A DNA stretch of 64,000 nucleotides from Curtobacterium sp. ISL-83. GTDB lineage: Bacteria; Actinomycetota; Actinomycetes; Actinomycetales; Microbacteriaceae. The first letter of the stretch is position 1; each line of letters opens with the position of its first letter. Of this stretch, positions 7,395 to 20,928 are shown in pieces. The position numbers were made by a program, and so were the translations under genes. Under the pieces are notes generated by a model. That model was not told where the DNA came from. It made no database searches and was given only the letters and a program-made list of their open reading frames with translations. The stretch covers positions 124,001-188,000 of the forward strand of contig NZ_JAGGPH010000012.1 in assembly GCF_018613895.1 (NCBI RefSeq). The letters are read 5' to 3'.

Positions 7395-9463
7395 AAGGGC
7401 TCCGCGTCGTCGAGACGGGCCCGGAGCGCCGGCGCCGCCCGCCGACGGTTGCCACCGGGCAACACCCGCCGCGTGGACGAGCGCCGGATCACCTCGGCCT
7501 TCAGGGTCGCCGCGACCTCGGCCCCGTGCGCGTACGGGAACCGCACGATCGCTCGGACCGCGCCCGGGGCGGCGGGGTCCTCGACCGGGACCGGACCGAG
7601 CACCGGACCGACCAGCATCCCGTCGAGAGCCTCGACCGCTGCGGTCACGGCCTCGTCGGTGCCGGTCAACGTCGCGACCCGGACCGCCGGCGGGAAGTGC
7701 AGCTGGCGACGGTCGGCGAGCTCGTCGTGTGCGGGCACGTCGAGCCGCCACGTCGCAAGGGAGGTCGCGAGCCGCCCGCCGATGCCGACGAGGTACACCT
7801 CGGCACCCGGGGCGGCCTTCGCGGCGGCGTTCGTCCAGAAGCGCAGCACCTCTTCCTGCACGCGGAGCCCCTCGCGGGCGAGCATCCGGTCGCCGTCGAG
7901 GAGCAGCACGCACGCGTACCCGCCGGGCGTCGACGGTTCGGCTCCGCGCGTCGCGACGACCACCGCGGGCCTGGCCGGGACCTCGTCGAGCGGCCGCGAG
8001 CCGTCCGCGACCACGATGCGCGTGCCGGGGAACGCGCGACCGAGCTCGTCTGCGGTGCGCTGCGCACCCTGCCCGACGGGCTTCAGCGTGCCGTTGCCGC
8101 ACGCGGTGCACCGGAACCCGACCGCGAGCGCGCCGCAGAACCGGCACTGCGGGGTGGCGCCCTTCCGCGGACTGCCGAGGGGTCCACCGCAGACCCGGCA
8201 GTGGGCGCGCTCCCCACAGGCGGCGCAGACGAGGCCGGTGCCGAAGCCGGGACTCGCGACCTGCACGAGGACCGGGCCGTGCTGGCTGGCCTCGCGAGCG
8301 GCGCGCCACGCGGAGCTCGGGATGCGTGCCTCGGCCGCGTAGCCCTCGGCCCCGGTCTGCTGCATCGTGGGGATGACCTTCGGCGCCGGCACCCGGTAGG
8401 GCGCGACCTCGGTCAGGAAGCCCAGCTCGACGAGCCGTTGCACGTCGGTGCTCCTGGCGTGCGAGACGAACAGCAGCGCGGCGCCGGACTGCGCTGCCCG
8501 CACCAGTGCGACGTCCCGCGTGTGCACGTACGGCGCGCGGGGCTCGGTGAACGACGAGTCGCCGTCGTCCCACATGGCGATCAGGCCGAGGTCCGTGGCG
8601 GGGGCGTAGATGGCCGTCCGGTTGCCGATCGCGACGACCGGGTGCGTCCGTGCCTGCAGGAGCGCCTTCGCCCGCTGCCCGTTGGTCTGCTTCGCGTCGA
8701 ACCGGACGACCCGCTCCCGCGGCAGCACGGTGAGGAGCGCCCGTTCCAGGTCGGTGACGTCGCGGAAGTCGGGGACGGCGATGACGGCGGAGCGCTCGGC
8801 GGCGATGGTGTGCGACGCGGCCTGCGCCAGGGTCGCCGCCCAGCCGGGGACCCACACCGTGTCCGCCGGGTCGACGGCCGGGCCGGCGGACGAGTCGGCA
8901 CCAGCAGCCGGCGGGGCGGCAGCGGGCTCGGTCACCGCGGACACCGCGACCGGGTGAGGCACCGCGACAAGGTGGGGCACCGCGGCCACCGCAGCCCGCC
9001 CACGGTCGGCGATCAGCGCCTCCAGGACGCCGTCGCCGTACCCCGAGACGGGCGTGCCCTCGACCGCGGGCGGTGACCACGCGGTGTCGCGCGCCAGCCA
9101 CGCCTTCTCGGCGCGCACCTGCCGGGTCGGCACCGCGAGCCGCAGGACGTCGGAGGCGACCCCGGCGGCCCGGTCGGCCACCGCGCGCGCGAGCGCCCAT
9201 ATCTCGGGCGCGAGCACCGGGACCGGCGAGACGAGCGTCTCGACCTGGCTCAGCTCACCGGCGAACGCCGCGTCCGCTGCCTCGGCATCGCGCAGGACCT
9301 CGACGACGTAGGCGTCCGACATCCGTGCACCGGTGCGGAGCGGCACCTTGACGCGCACCCCGGGCCCGCAGTCGTCCTCGAGCTCGGCAGGCACCCGGTA
9401 GTCGAACAGACGGTCCAACTGCGGGAGCGGCGAGTCGAGGACGACGCGCGCGACGGTGGTCAC
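7382..9463 (-). CDS. priA: PriA replication-restart protein (helicase-degenerate actinobacterial form)
   Basis: A 693-residue primosomal protein N' homologue. The N-terminal 3'BD fold (ARVVLDSPLPQLDRLFDYRVP) and the zinc cluster are intact; the cluster has pairs CAACGERAHCRVCGG, CRFCGALAVGFRC and TACG (about residues 400-450). The helicase motifs are not: the Walker A position reads WVPGWAATLAQAA instead of GxxGxGKT, and the DEAH box reads MWDDGDSS. Actinobacterial PriA proteins are known to lack detectable helicase motifs, so it probably acts as a structural fork-binding factor. It begins 8 bp after the metK stop. fmt, its usual partner, is 6.4 kb away. Confidence 0.93.
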   Translation of the reverse strand: MTTVARVVLDSPLPQLDRLFDYRVPAELEDDCGPGVRVKVPLRTGARMSDAYVVEVLRDAEAADAAFAGELSQVETLVSPVPVLAPEIWALARAVADRAAGVASDVLRLAVPTRQVRAEKAWLARDTAWSPPAVEGTPVSGYGDGVLEALIADRGRAAVAAVPHLVAVPHPVAVSAVTEPAAAPPAAGADSSAGPAVDPADTVWVPGWAATLAQAASHTIAAERSAVIAVPDFRDVTDLERALLTVLPRERVVRFDAKQTNGQRAKALLQARTHPVVAIGNRTAIYAPATDLGLIAMWDDGDSSFTEPRAPYVHTRDVALVRAAQSGAALLFVSHARSTDVQRLVELGFLTEVAPYRVPAPKVIPTMQQTGAEGYAAEARIPSSAWRAAREASQHGPVLVQVASPGFGTGLVCAACGERAHCRVCGGPLGSPRKGATPQCRFCGALAVGFRCTACGNGTLKPVGQGAQRTADELGRAFPGTRIVVADGSRPLDEVPARPAVVVATRGAEPSTPGGYACVLLLDGDRMLAREGLRVQEEVLRFWTNAAAKAAPGAEVYLVGIGGRLATSLATWRLDVPAHDELADRRQLHFPPAVRVATLTGTDEAVTAAVEALDGMLVGPVLGPVPVEDPAAPGAVRAIVRFPYAHGAEVAATLKAEVIRRSSTRRVLPGGNRRRAAPALRARLDDAEPFSEV

Positions 9464-9471
9464 GCGGTGGC

Positions 9472-10686
9472 TCAGACGGCGGCGGCGACGAGTCCTGCGG
9501 CGGCGCGGAGGGCGTCGACGCGGTCGAGCTGCTCCCAGGTGAACCCGGGGAGTTCGCGGCCGAAGTGGCCGTAGGTCGCCGTCTGCGCGTAGCGGGGCTT
9601 CAACAGGTCGAGGTCGCGGATGATCGCGGCGGGACGCAGGTCGAACACCTGCCGGATCGCGGCTTCGATGGTGGCGTCGTCGACGTGCCCGGTGCCGAAC
9701 GTCTCGACGTAGAGCCCGACGGGCTTCGCGCGGCCGATCGCGTACGCGACCTGCACCTCGAGCCGGTCGGCGAGCCCTGCGGCGACGGCGTTCTTCGCGA
9801 CCCAGCGGAGCGCGTAGGCCGCCGAGCGGTCGACCTTCGACGGGTCCTTGCCGCTGAACGCACCGCCACCGTGCCGGGAGGCGCCGCCGTACGTGTCGAC
9901 GATGATCTTGCGCCCGGTGAGCCCGGCGTCGCCCTGGGGTCCGCCGATCTCGAAGCGGCCGGTCGGGTTCACGATGACGTCGACGTGCGACGAGTCGAGG
10001 TCGACCAGGTCGAGCACCGGTCGGATGACGTGCTCCGTGACCTGTGCGGTGAGTTCGTCGAGCGTCACGCTCGGCGCGTGCTGCGTCGAGAGCACGACGG
10101 TCTCGACGGTCTTCGGCACGACGCCGTCGTACCCGACGGTGACCTGGGTCTTGCCGTCGGGCCGCAGGAACGTCAGCAGACCGGACTTCCGGACCGCCGC
10201 GAGGCGCTCGGCCAGTCGGTGGGCGAGCCAGATCGCGACGGGCATGTACTCGGGGGTCTCGTTCGTCGCGAAGCCGAACATGATGCCCTGGTCACCGGCA
10301 CCCTGGCGGTCGAGCGGGTCGTCACCAGCACCGGACCGGGCGTCCAGCGATTCGTCGACGCCCTGGGCGATGTCCGGGGACTGCGCACCGATCGAGACCT
10401 CGACGCCGCAGGTGTGGCCGTCGAAGCTGACCTCCGACGAGTTGTACCCGATGCCCGTGATGACGTCTCGGACGAGCTTCGGGATCTCGACGTAGCCGGA
10501 GGTGGTGACCTCGCCGGCGACGTGCACGAGCCCCGTCGTCACCATCGTCTCGACGGCGACACGGGCGTGCGGGTCGACCTCGAGCAGGGCGTCGAGGATC
10601 GTGTCCGAGATCTGGTCGCAGATCTTGTCGGGGTGCCCCTCGGTGACCGACTCGGACGTGAAGAGGCGCAGTGCGGCTGCAGTCAC
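9472..10686 (-). CDS. metK: S-adenosylmethionine synthetase
   Basis: Makes SAM from methionine and ATP in the cytosol. The 404 residues match the family. Signature 1 [21 protein letters not shown] and signature 2 [17 protein letters not shown] (glycine-rich P-loop-like) are intact, as are the N-terminal [20 protein letters not shown] and the metal/ATP-binding residues in it. The start is GTG at 10686, five bases after the rpoZ stop, so the genes are cotranscribed. It sits in the run pyrF-gmk-rpoZ-metK-priA, a conserved actinobacterial order. Confidence 0.98.
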   Translation of the reverse strand: MTAAALRLFTSESVTEGHPDKICDQISDTILDALLEVDPHARVAVETMVTTGLVHVAGEVTTSGYVEIPKLVRDVITGIGYNSSEVSFDGHTCGVEVSIGAQSPDIAQGVDESLDARSGAGDDPLDRQGAGDQGIMFGFATNETPEYMPVAIWLAHRLAERLAAVRKSGLLTFLRPDGKTQVTVGYDGVVPKTVETVVLSTQHAPSVTLDELTAQVTEHVIRPVLDLVDLDSSHVDVIVNPTGRFEIGGPQGDAGLTGRKIIVDTYGGASRHGGGAFSGKDPSKVDRSAAYALRWVAKNAVAAGLADRLEVQVAYAIGRAKPVGLYVETFGTGHVDDATIEAAIRQVFDLRPAAIIRDLDLLKPRYAQTATYGHFGRELPGFTWEQLDRVDALRAAAGLVAAAV

Positions 10687-10691
10687 CGGGG

Positions 10692-10955
10692 TCAGTCGGA
10701 GGGCTGCTGCTGCTTGGTGACGGTCAGCTTGTCCTCGTTGATCTCGTGCAGCGCGACGGACAGCGGCTTGTCGTCGATCGTGGAGTCGACGAGCGGGCCC
10801 ACGTTGTCGAACAGCGAACCCTCGTGCAGGTCGGCGTAGTAGTCGTTGATCTGGCGCGCGCGCTTCGAGGCGAAGATGACGAGTGCGTACTTCGACTCCA
10901 CCTTGGACAGCAGGTCGTCGATGGGCGGGTCGATGATGCCCTGGGGGTTGGCCAT
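10692..10955 (-). CDS. rpoZ: RNA polymerase omega subunit
   Basis: An 87-residue omega subunit that promotes beta' folding and RNA polymerase assembly. The sequence begins [20 protein letters not shown] and contains [20 protein letters not shown], the conserved omega core. The ATG at 10955 has AGGAGA 5 nt upstream; an open frame continues further upstream but is not coding. It lies 68 bp after gmk and 5 bp before metK. Confidence 0.97.
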   Translation of the reverse strand: MANPQGIIDPPIDDLLSKVESKYALVIFASKRARQINDYYADLHEGSLFDNVGPLVDSTIDDKPLSVALHEINEDKLTVTKQQQPSD

Positions 10956-11023
10956 GGTGTCTCCTGTCGCGTGCGGAACTGCGGGGCGAGCGCGGCGCGG
11001 GGCGCAGCGGACGCGTGCACCCG

Positions 11024-11986
11024 TCAGGGCGCAGAGAACAAGTCTACGACCTCGCGTGCCGCGGTCCCGACATCGGAGTTCACGATCCGGACGTCGAACT
11101 CGTCCTGGGCGGCCAGTTCGACCTTCGCGGTCTCGAGTCGGCGGGCCTGTTCCTCCGCCGATTCGGTGCCACGGCCGATGAGCCGACGGACGAGTTCCTC
11201 CCACGACGGCGGGAGCAGGAAGACCAGGACGGCCTCGGGCATCGCGTCGCGGACCTGCCGTGCGCCCTGCAGGTCGATCTCGAGCATCACCTTGTCGCCG
11301 GCGTCGAGCGCGCGGTCGATCGGCGGCCGCGGCGTGCCGTAGCGGTACGAGTTGTGCACCGTCGCCCACTCCAGGAGCTCACGGTCGCGGATCATCCGGT
11401 CGAACTCGTCGTCGTCGACGAAGAAGTAGTGCACGCCGTCGACCTCGCCCGGGCGGGGCTTCCGGGTCGTCGCGGACACGCTGAGGTTCACGTCCGGGAA
11501 CTGCTCGCGGATGTGCGCGCTCACCGTGCCCTTGCCGACCGCGGTCGGCCCCGCGAGCACGACGAGCTTCGACGCCCCACGCTTGCGACCGCGCGACGCG
11601 AGCCAGTCGGCCAAGGCGCTGCGCTGCCGGGACCCGAGGCCACCGAGGCGCTTCGAGGGCGCGATCCGCAGGCTGCCCATGATCGTCTCGGCACGTGCCG
11701 GACCGATGCCGGACAGGCTCGTCAGGAGGTCCCGGACGCGCAGGGACTTCTCGGCGGGCAGGCCGTCGTCGGACCAGGCCGACCGGGCGACGTCGAGCGC
11801 GGACCGCTCCCCCGAGGCGACCGCGGACTTCACCGCAGCCCGGGCGCGTCGTGCCGCGACCGCGGCCTGGGCGGCGGCCACCCGGTCGACCTCGGGCGGA
11901 TTCCGGGACGCGGGCGAGGCCGCGCGGTCGGCGCCGCCGGCCTGCTCGCCGTTCGGGTGGTCGTGCGTCCCGTGCTCGTCGGTCAC
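11024..11986 (-). CDS. gmk: Guanylate kinase fused to an N-terminal mIHF-like domain
   Basis: 320 residues, against about 190-210 for ordinary guanylate kinases. Residues about 139-320 are the kinase (GMP + ATP to GDP + ADP): P-loop GPTAVGKG at 146-153, [14 protein letters not shown] and [11 protein letters not shown] with the GMP-binding residues, and [13 protein letters not shown]. Residues about 35-133 match the actinobacterial integration host factor family, with [14 protein letters not shown], a helix-hairpin-helix segment [14 protein letters not shown] and [19 protein letters not shown]. In mycobacteria mIHF is a separate gene next to gmk; here the frame is continuous with no stop. GTG start at 11986 overlaps the pyrF stop by 4 bp. 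A separately translated internal gmk start cannot be excluded. Confidence 0.93.
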   Translation of the reverse strand: MTDEHGTHDHPNGEQAGGADRAASPASRNPPEVDRVAAAQAAVAARRARAAVKSAVASGERSALDVARSAWSDDGLPAEKSLRVRDLLTSLSGIGPARAETIMGSLRIAPSKRLGGLGSRQRSALADWLASRGRKRGASKLVVLAGPTAVGKGTVSAHIREQFPDVNLSVSATTRKPRPGEVDGVHYFFVDDDEFDRMIRDRELLEWATVHNSYRYGTPRPPIDRALDAGDKVMLEIDLQGARQVRDAMPEAVLVFLLPPSWEELVRRLIGRGTESAEEQARRLETAKVELAAQDEFDVRIVNSDVGTAAREVVDLFSAP

Positions 11987-12893
11987 GCTGCCGCCCCCAG
12001 CGCGCGGCGGATGCGGTCGGCGCGGTCGGCCACGAGGCCCGCGACACCGTCGGGCCCGGCCGTCATGAGCCCACGCGACTCGCTGACGAGCACCTGCTCG
12101 GCACGCGAGCCGTACAGCGCCCTGAGGTCCTCGATGGCGGCACCCTGGGCACCGAAGCCCGGCGCCAGCACCGGCGAGGAGCTGATCGAGTCGCGCGCGA
12201 TGCCGAAGTCGTCGAGGTCGAGGGTGGCGCCGAGCACGAGCCCGACGTCACCGAGGGCCTGGTCGCTCGCTGCTGCCCGGTTGTCGTCTGCCACGTCCAA
12301 GACGATACCGGCAGCCACGGACCGACCGGCACGTGGGCCCTCGGCGAGGACCGCGGTCTGCAGCACCCGCGCCTCGGGGTTGCTCGTCGCCGCCAGCACG
12401 AACACACCGGCGCCGTGCTGCCGCGCCAGCGCCACGGTGCCCCGGAGGCTGCCGTAGCCGAGGTACGGCGACACCGTCATCGCGTCGGCCGCGAACGGAC
12501 CGTCGCGGTCCAACCACGCCACGGCGTAGTCGTCGCCGGTCGACCCGATGTCGCCCCGCTTCACGTCGGCGACGACCAGGAGGCCCGCATCGCGTGCCCG
12601 ACGGATCGTCGCGTCGAGCGCACGGTAGCCGGCCACCCCCGCGGCCTCGAAGAACGCGATCTGCGGCTTCACGACCGCGGCGCGACCAGCGGCCGCGTCG
12701 ACCATGGTCGCCCCGAAGGCGGTCAGCCCGGCCTCGTCCCGGGTGAGCCCCCACGCCGCCAGGGTGGCGGCGTGGGGGTCGATCCCGACGCAGAGCGCCG
12801 ACCGCGACCCGATGGCGGCCGCGAGCCGGACGCCGAAGGGGGCCGGGCCTCCCCCGGCGGACCCGGGCTGGTCAGCTGCCACCGGACCGACCG

Positions 12894-12897
<4 letters not shown>
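11983..12897 (-). CDS. pyrF: Orotidine-5'-phosphate decarboxylase (type 2)
   Basis: Last step of UMP synthesis: OMP to UMP + CO2. At 304 residues it belongs to the longer type 2 family found in actinobacteria. The catalytic Asp-Lys-Asp motif is in [18 protein letters not shown], and the substrate phosphate-binding end includes [10 protein letters not shown]. The start overlaps the carB stop by 4 bp and its stop overlaps gmk by 4 bp, so pyrimidine and guanylate synthesis are coupled in one transcript. Confidence 0.97.
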
Positions 12898-16171
<3,274 letters not shown>

Positions 16172-16172
<1 letters not shown>

Positions 16173-17371
16173 CAGTTCGCTTCCTTGGTGATGTCTGCTG
16201 CCGGGGTCGTGGCGTCGGCGGTCGCCGCGTCGAGCGGCACACCGTCGCGACGCGCACGGACCAGGTCGGCGAACCGGTCGAAGAGGTACATGCTGTCGTG
16301 CGGCCCCGCGGCCGCCTCGGGGTGGTACTGCACGCTGAACGCCGGCACGTCGAGCGCGCGGAGGCCCTCGACGACCTGGTCGTTCAGGGAGTAGTGCGAG
16401 ACCTCGACCCGACCGAACCCGGCCGGCGACTCGATGACCTCGCCGAGGGGCGCGTCCACCGCGAAGCCGTGGTTCTGGCTGGTGATCTCGACCTTGCCGG
16501 TGGTGGTGTCGAGCACGGGCTGGTTGATCCCGCGGTGCCCGAACGGCAGCTTGTACGTGCCGAAGCCGAGCGCGCGACCGAGCAGCTGGTTGCCGAAGCA
16601 GATGCCGAAGAACGGCCGTCCGGTGCGCAGGCTCTCCTGCAGCAGCGACACCTGCGCGTCGCTCGCGGCGGGGTCGCCGGGGCCGTTCGAGTAGAAGAGC
16701 GCATCGGGCGCGAGCGCTTCGAGCTCCGCTGCCGTGATGTCCTGCGGCACGACGTGCACCTCGAACCCGCGCTGGGCGAGGTACCGCGTGGTCGAGGCCT
16801 TCACCCCGAGGTCCAGCACGGCGAGCCGGCCGATCTGCTCGCCCTCGGCCGGGATCACGTACGTCTCGGGCGTCGAGACGACGGCGGAGAAACTCGCGCC
16901 CGCCATCGTCGCCTGCGACCGGACCGCGTCGAGCTGCTCCGACTCGGACAGCGTCGCGTCGGCGCCGCTGAACACGCCGCCCTTCATGGCGCCGGCGTCC
17001 CGGATGCGCCGGGTGAGCGCGCGGGTGTCGATGCCGGAGATGCCGACGATGCCGTCGCGCACCAGGTGGTCGTCGAGCGTCGCGTTCGCACGGTGGTTCG
17101 ACACGACCCGGCTGGGGTCGCGCACGACGTACCCGGCGACCCAGATGCGACGGGACTCCGGGTCCTCGTCGTTCACGCCCGTGTTGCCGATGTGCGGCGC
17201 GGTCTGCACCACGATCTGCCCGGCGTACGAGGGGTCGGTCAGCGTCTCCTGGTACCCGGTCATCCCGGTCGCGAAGACGACCTCGCCGAGCGTGCGCCCG
17301 CGGGCGCCGTAGGCCCAGCCGTCGTAGCGGGTGCCGTCTTCGAGGACCAGTACGGCCCGTTCGCGTGTCAT
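16172..17371 (-). CDS. carA: Carbamoyl-phosphate synthase small subunit
   Basis: The glutaminase subunit (399 aa) that delivers ammonia to CarB. N-terminal CPSase_S domain ([39 protein letters not shown]), then a class I glutamine amidotransferase domain with nucleophile Cys in [16 protein letters not shown] and the His-x-Glu pair in [13 protein letters not shown]. The start is ATG at 17371, one base overlapping the stop of the preceding membrane-protein gene. Confidence 0.98.
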
Positions 17372-17913
17372 CAGTTCGTCCCTTCGCCCGCGGTGTGCGG
17401 GTGGTTGTGCTTCGTCGACAGTCCCTGCAGGGCGGCGAGTGCGTCTCGGTCGCCCTCCGGGAACCGGAAGTAGGTGTCGAGGTCCGTCGCACCTGCGGCG
17501 CCGGTCGCCGTCCATCGCAGACGGACCAGCCCCCCGGGTTCCACCACGCGGTCGATGGCCCAGGTGGCCCGGTCGGCGCCGCGGACCGCGTCACGCGCGA
17601 TCCAGCGGTCGTCGGTGCCGGCGAGGTGCAGGACCACGCCGGTCTCGTGGACGGTCACGCCGCCGCGGCCGCGGAACCCGAGACCGCCGGCGGTGATCCG
17701 TTCGAGGGGCTGGTCGGCGCGGGTCGTCGCGACGGTGAACCCGTCCCACGATCCGGTTGACGGACCGGGGTCGGCCGGGACCGGGACGGGAGGCACGGCT
17801 TCCGCCTGCTTCGCGGTCCGCGTCCGCCAGGTGCGCACCATGGTGACGAACAGCACGGCGACGAGCGCGAGGATGATGCCGCCCTCGAGCCACCGCAGTG
17901 CGTCCCCGCTCAC
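17371..17913 (-). CDS. Membrane-anchored PH-like protein in the pyr operon
   Basis: 180 residues: one N-terminal transmembrane helix ([21 protein letters not shown]) followed by a Pro-rich linker and a beta-rich soluble domain ([41 protein letters not shown]). Such a gene sits between pyrC and carA in many actinobacteria and is annotated as a hypothetical or PH-like protein. Its function is unknown. GTG start at 17913 overlaps the pyrC stop by 4 bp and its stop overlaps carA by 1 bp, so it is expressed with the pathway and may scaffold the enzymes at the membrane (speculation). Confidence 0.85.
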   Translation of the reverse strand: MSGDALRWLEGGIILALVAVLFVTMVRTWRTRTAKQAEAVPPVPVPADPGPSTGSWDGFTVATTRADQPLERITAGGLGFRGRGGVTVHETGVVLHLAGTDDRWIARDAVRGADRATWAIDRVVEPGGLVRLRWTATGAAGATDLDTYFRFPEGDRDALAALQGLSTKHNHPHTAGEGTN

Positions 17914-19283
17914 GCGAGCGCTCCGGTCGGTGCACCGGCGGACCGGTCGGCCCTGGCCGCCGCGGCGATCCGGTCGGCATCCACGACCCGTCCGTCGAGC
18001 ACCGTCGGGTACCCGTGGTGGAACGTGGCGACGACGCGGCCGGGCAGCGTCATGCCGAGGTACGGCGAGTTCTGCGACTGGCCGGCGAGGTCCGTCACGG
18101 CGAACGCCCGCGTGGCGGCGGGGTCGTACAGGGTGATCTCGGCCGCACCGCCCTCGACGATCGGTCCGCCGTGGCCCTCGACCTGCCCGATGCGTGCCGG
18201 AGCGCTGGAGAGCACGCGCGCCACGTCGGCCCAGTCGAGCTGCCCCGGGTCGACGACCGCGGCCTGCACGACGCTCAGCGCCGACTCGAGGCCGACCATG
18301 CCGTTCGCGGCAGCCGGCCACTCGCAGCACTTCGCCTCGGCGGTGTGCGGCGCGTGGTCGGTCGCGACGATGTCGATCGTGCCGTCGGCCAGGGCGGCGC
18401 GGAGGGCGTCGACGTCCTCGCGGGCGCGGAGCGGCGGGTTGACCTTGTACCGGGCGTCGTACCCGGCCGCGCCGTCGATGCCGGCGATGAGGTCCTCGGT
18501 GAGGATGAGGTGGTGCGGGGTCACCTCGGCGGTGACGTCGATGCCGCGGGACTTCGCCCAGCGGATCACCTCGACGCTGCCGGCGGTCGAGACGTGGCAG
18601 ACGTGCAGCCGAGCCCCGACGTGGTCCGCGAGCAGCACGTCGCGGGCGATGATCGCTTCCTCGGCGACGGCCGGCCAGCCCGCGAGTCCGAGCTCCGACG
18701 ACAGTCGGCCCTCGTTCATCTGGGCGCCGATCGTCAGCCGGGGCTCCTGCGCGTGCTGGGCGAGCACGCCACCGAAGCCCTTGATGTACTCGAGCGCCCG
18801 ACGCATCAGCAGCGGGTCGGACACGCACGACCCGTCGTCGGAGAAGACGCGGACCTTCGCCCGCGAGGTCGCCATCGCACCGATCTCGGACAGGTGGGTG
18901 CCCTGCAGGCCCTGGGACACGGCCCCGATCGGTCGGACCGTCACGTAGCCGGCGTCGTCGCCGAGCGCCTGCACCTGCTCGACCACGCCGGCGGTGTCGG
19001 CGACCGGCGAGGAGTTCGCCATCGCGTTGACCGCGGTGAACCCACCGGCAGCTGCGGCTCGGGACCCGGTCAGGACCGTCTCGGACTCCTCGTGTCCCGG
19101 CTCCCGGAGGTGGGTGTGGAGGTCCACGAGCCCGGGCAGGGCGATCAGCCCGTCCGCGTCGACGACCGTGGCACCGGCCACGTCGAGACCGGAGCCGAGC
19201 GCGGTGATGCGCCGTCCCTCCAGGCGGATGTCGGCACGCGAGCCGTCGACGAGTCGTGCGCCGCGGATGAGGTGGGCGGTCAT
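17910..19283 (-). CDS. pyrC: Dihydroorotase
   Basis: Cyclises carbamoyl-aspartate to dihydroorotate. Of 457 residues, the metal-binding [12 protein letters not shown] (about 56-67), the second metal region [10 protein letters not shown], later HVSTAGSVE and [12 protein letters not shown] are all present; the last carries the catalytic Asp. This is the class I amidohydrolase type, which pairs with PyrB. It overlaps pyrB by 4 bp upstream and the membrane-protein gene by 4 bp downstream. Confidence 0.97.
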   Translation of the reverse strand: MTAHLIRGARLVDGSRADIRLEGRRITALGSGLDVAGATVVDADGLIALPGLVDLHTHLREPGHEESETVLTGSRAAAAGGFTAVNAMANSSPVADTAGVVEQVQALGDDAGYVTVRPIGAVSQGLQGTHLSEIGAMATSRAKVRVFSDDGSCVSDPLLMRRALEYIKGFGGVLAQHAQEPRLTIGAQMNEGRLSSELGLAGWPAVAEEAIIARDVLLADHVGARLHVCHVSTAGSVEVIRWAKSRGIDVTAEVTPHHLILTEDLIAGIDGAAGYDARYKVNPPLRAREDVDALRAALADGTIDIVATDHAPHTAEAKCCEWPAAANGMVGLESALSVVQAAVVDPGQLDWADVARVLSSAPARIGQVEGHGGPIVEGGAAEITLYDPAATRAFAVTDLAGQSQNSPYLGMTLPGRVVATFHHGYPTVLDGRVVDADRIAAAARADRSAGAPTGALA

Positions 19284-20257
19284 GCGACGGACTCCTTCGC
19301 TGCGGGGGTGTTCGGCAGGTCGCTGCCCGTCAGGGCGAGGTACAGGACGGCCATGCGCACCGAGACGCCGTTCTCGACCTGTTCGACGACGGTCGAGCGG
19401 GGGTCGTCGGCGGCGACGCCGGCGATCTCGAGCCCGCGGTTCATCGGGCCCGGGTGCATGATCAGGGTCCGCTCGGACAGGCGACCGTGCCGCGCCGCGG
19501 TGAGCCCCCAGTGGCGGGTGTACTCGCGCGGGTTCGGGAAGAAGGCGTCGTCCATCCGCTCCTGCTGGATCCGGAGCATCATCACGACGTCCGGGTCCTC
19601 GGCGAGGGCGACGTCGAGGTCGTGGTGGACCGCGGCCCCGAACGGCCGCGCGCTGACCGGCAGGAGCGTCGGCGGCGCGGCGAACGTGACGGTCGCGCCG
19701 AGGGTCTGCAGCAACCAGGCGTTGCTCCGTGCGACCCGGCTGTGCAGGACGTCGCCGACGATGAGGACGCGGACGCCGTCGAGGGCCGTGCCGCGGCTCG
19801 CGTCGCCGTGCAGCCGCCGTCGCATCGTGAAGGCGTCGAGCAGCGCCTGGGTCGGGTGCTCGTGCGTGCCGTCCCCGGCGTTCACCACCGGGACGTCGAT
19901 CCAGTCGGCGTCGGCCAGCACCCGGGGCGCGCCGGAGGCACCGTGGCGGATGACGATGCCGTCGATGCCCATCGCGCCGAGGGTCTGCACGGTGTCCTTG
20001 AGCGATTCGCCCTTCGAGACGCTCGAGCCCTTCGCGGCGAAGTTCAGGACGTCGGCGGAGAGGCGCTTGGCCGCTGCCTCGAACGAGATACGGGTGCGGG
20101 TCGAGTCCTCGAAGAACAGGTTCACGACGGTCTTGCCGCGGAGTGCCGGGAGCTTCCGGACCTCGCGGGTGTTCACCTCGGCCATCTCCTCGGCGACGTC
20201 GAGGATGTGGATCGCCTCGGCACGCGAGAGGTCGGCGGTGGAGAGCAGGTGCTTCAC
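19280..20257 (-). CDS. pyrB: Aspartate carbamoyltransferase catalytic subunit
   Basis: Condenses carbamoyl phosphate with aspartate. 325 residues from GTG at 20257 ([20 protein letters not shown]). The carbamoyl-phosphate loop [19 protein letters not shown] and the second-domain motif [11 protein letters not shown] are intact. No pyrI-like regulatory subunit is nearby. The longer open frame upstream is pyrR read in another frame; the pyrR stop overlaps this start by 4 bp. Confidence 0.97.
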   Translation of the reverse strand: MKHLLSTADLSRAEAIHILDVAEEMAEVNTREVRKLPALRGKTVVNLFFEDSTRTRISFEAAAKRLSADVLNFAAKGSSVSKGESLKDTVQTLGAMGIDGIVIRHGASGAPRVLADADWIDVPVVNAGDGTHEHPTQALLDAFTMRRRLHGDASRGTALDGVRVLIVGDVLHSRVARSNAWLLQTLGATVTFAAPPTLLPVSARPFGAAVHHDLDVALAEDPDVVMMLRIQQERMDDAFFPNPREYTRHWGLTAARHGRLSERTLIMHPGPMNRGLEIAGVAADDPRSTVVEQVENGVSVRMAVLYLALTGSDLPNTPAAKESVA

Positions 20258-20871
20258 GACTCGACCCCCTGCGTCGCCGGCTGCCCGGACTGCGCCGACG
20301 TCTCGGGCTGCTCGGGCTGTTCGATCAGGACCTCGTCGCTGCCGTCGGTCTCGGTCAGGTGCAGCGTGACCCGCTCGTCCGACGCGGTCGGCAGGTTCTT
20401 GCCGACGTGGTCGGCGCGGATCGGCAGCTGCCGGTGCCCACGGTCGACGAGCACGGCGAGCCGGACCGCCCGGGGCCGACCGATGCCCTGCAGCGCGTCC
20501 AGCGCCGCACGGACGGTGCGACCGGAGTAGAGCACGTCGTCGACGAGCACCACGACCTTGCCGTCGATGCCGCTCGTCGGGATGGTCGTGCGGTGCGGAG
20601 CGCGCCCGATGCCGTGGCCGAGGTCGTCGCGGTGCATCGTGACGTCGAGCGCACCCACGCGCTCCGTGCCGATGCCGCCGCGGGCGTCCGCCCACTCGGG
20701 CTCGATGTCGGCCAGGATCCGGCCGAGCCGCTCCGCGAGGACTGCACCCCTGGTCGGGATGCCGAGCAGCACGAGGTCCGAGCCGCCGTGGTTGGCCTCG
20801 AGGATCTCGTGTGCGATGCGTGTGAGAGCACGCGTGATGTCGGGTTGCTGCAGGACCGTTCTGGTACCCAC
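20254..20871 (-). CDS. pyrR: PyrR: pyr mRNA-binding regulator / uracil phosphoribosyltransferase
   Basis: 205 residues with a type I PRTase fold; the PRPP loop is [19 protein letters not shown]. In actinobacteria such as Mycobacterium smegmatis, PyrR binds the pyr leader with UMP/UTP and represses translation. The first gene of the pyr operon, it starts at GTG 20871 with a strong AAGGAGGT site inside a PyrR-like leader motif. The C-terminal tail (about 25 residues, rich in Glu, Gln and Pro) goes beyond the usual length of about 180. Confidence 0.96.
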   Translation of the reverse strand: MGTRTVLQQPDITRALTRIAHEILEANHGGSDLVLLGIPTRGAVLAERLGRILADIEPEWADARGGIGTERVGALDVTMHRDDLGHGIGRAPHRTTIPTSGIDGKVVVLVDDVLYSGRTVRAALDALQGIGRPRAVRLAVLVDRGHRQLPIRADHVGKNLPTASDERVTLHLTETDGSDEVLIEQPEQPETSAQSGQPATQGVES

Positions 20872-20876
20872 GCCGA

Positions 20877-20910
20877 CCTCCTTCCCCGCCTCACCGGACG
20901 GACTTAAAGG
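20877..20910 (-). promoter_or_regulatory. Putative PyrR-binding leader overlapping the pyrR ribosome-binding site
   Basis: On the minus strand the leader reads CCTTTAAGTCCGTCCGGTGA and then GGCGGGGAAGGAGG. The TCCxGTGAGGC core flanked by short complementary arms and ending in the Shine-Dalgarno site resembles the actinobacterial PyrR-binding element used for translational repression. The whole leader between nusB and pyrR is only 57 bp. Confidence 0.65.
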
Positions 20911-20928
20911 ATGCTGACGTGGCCAACC

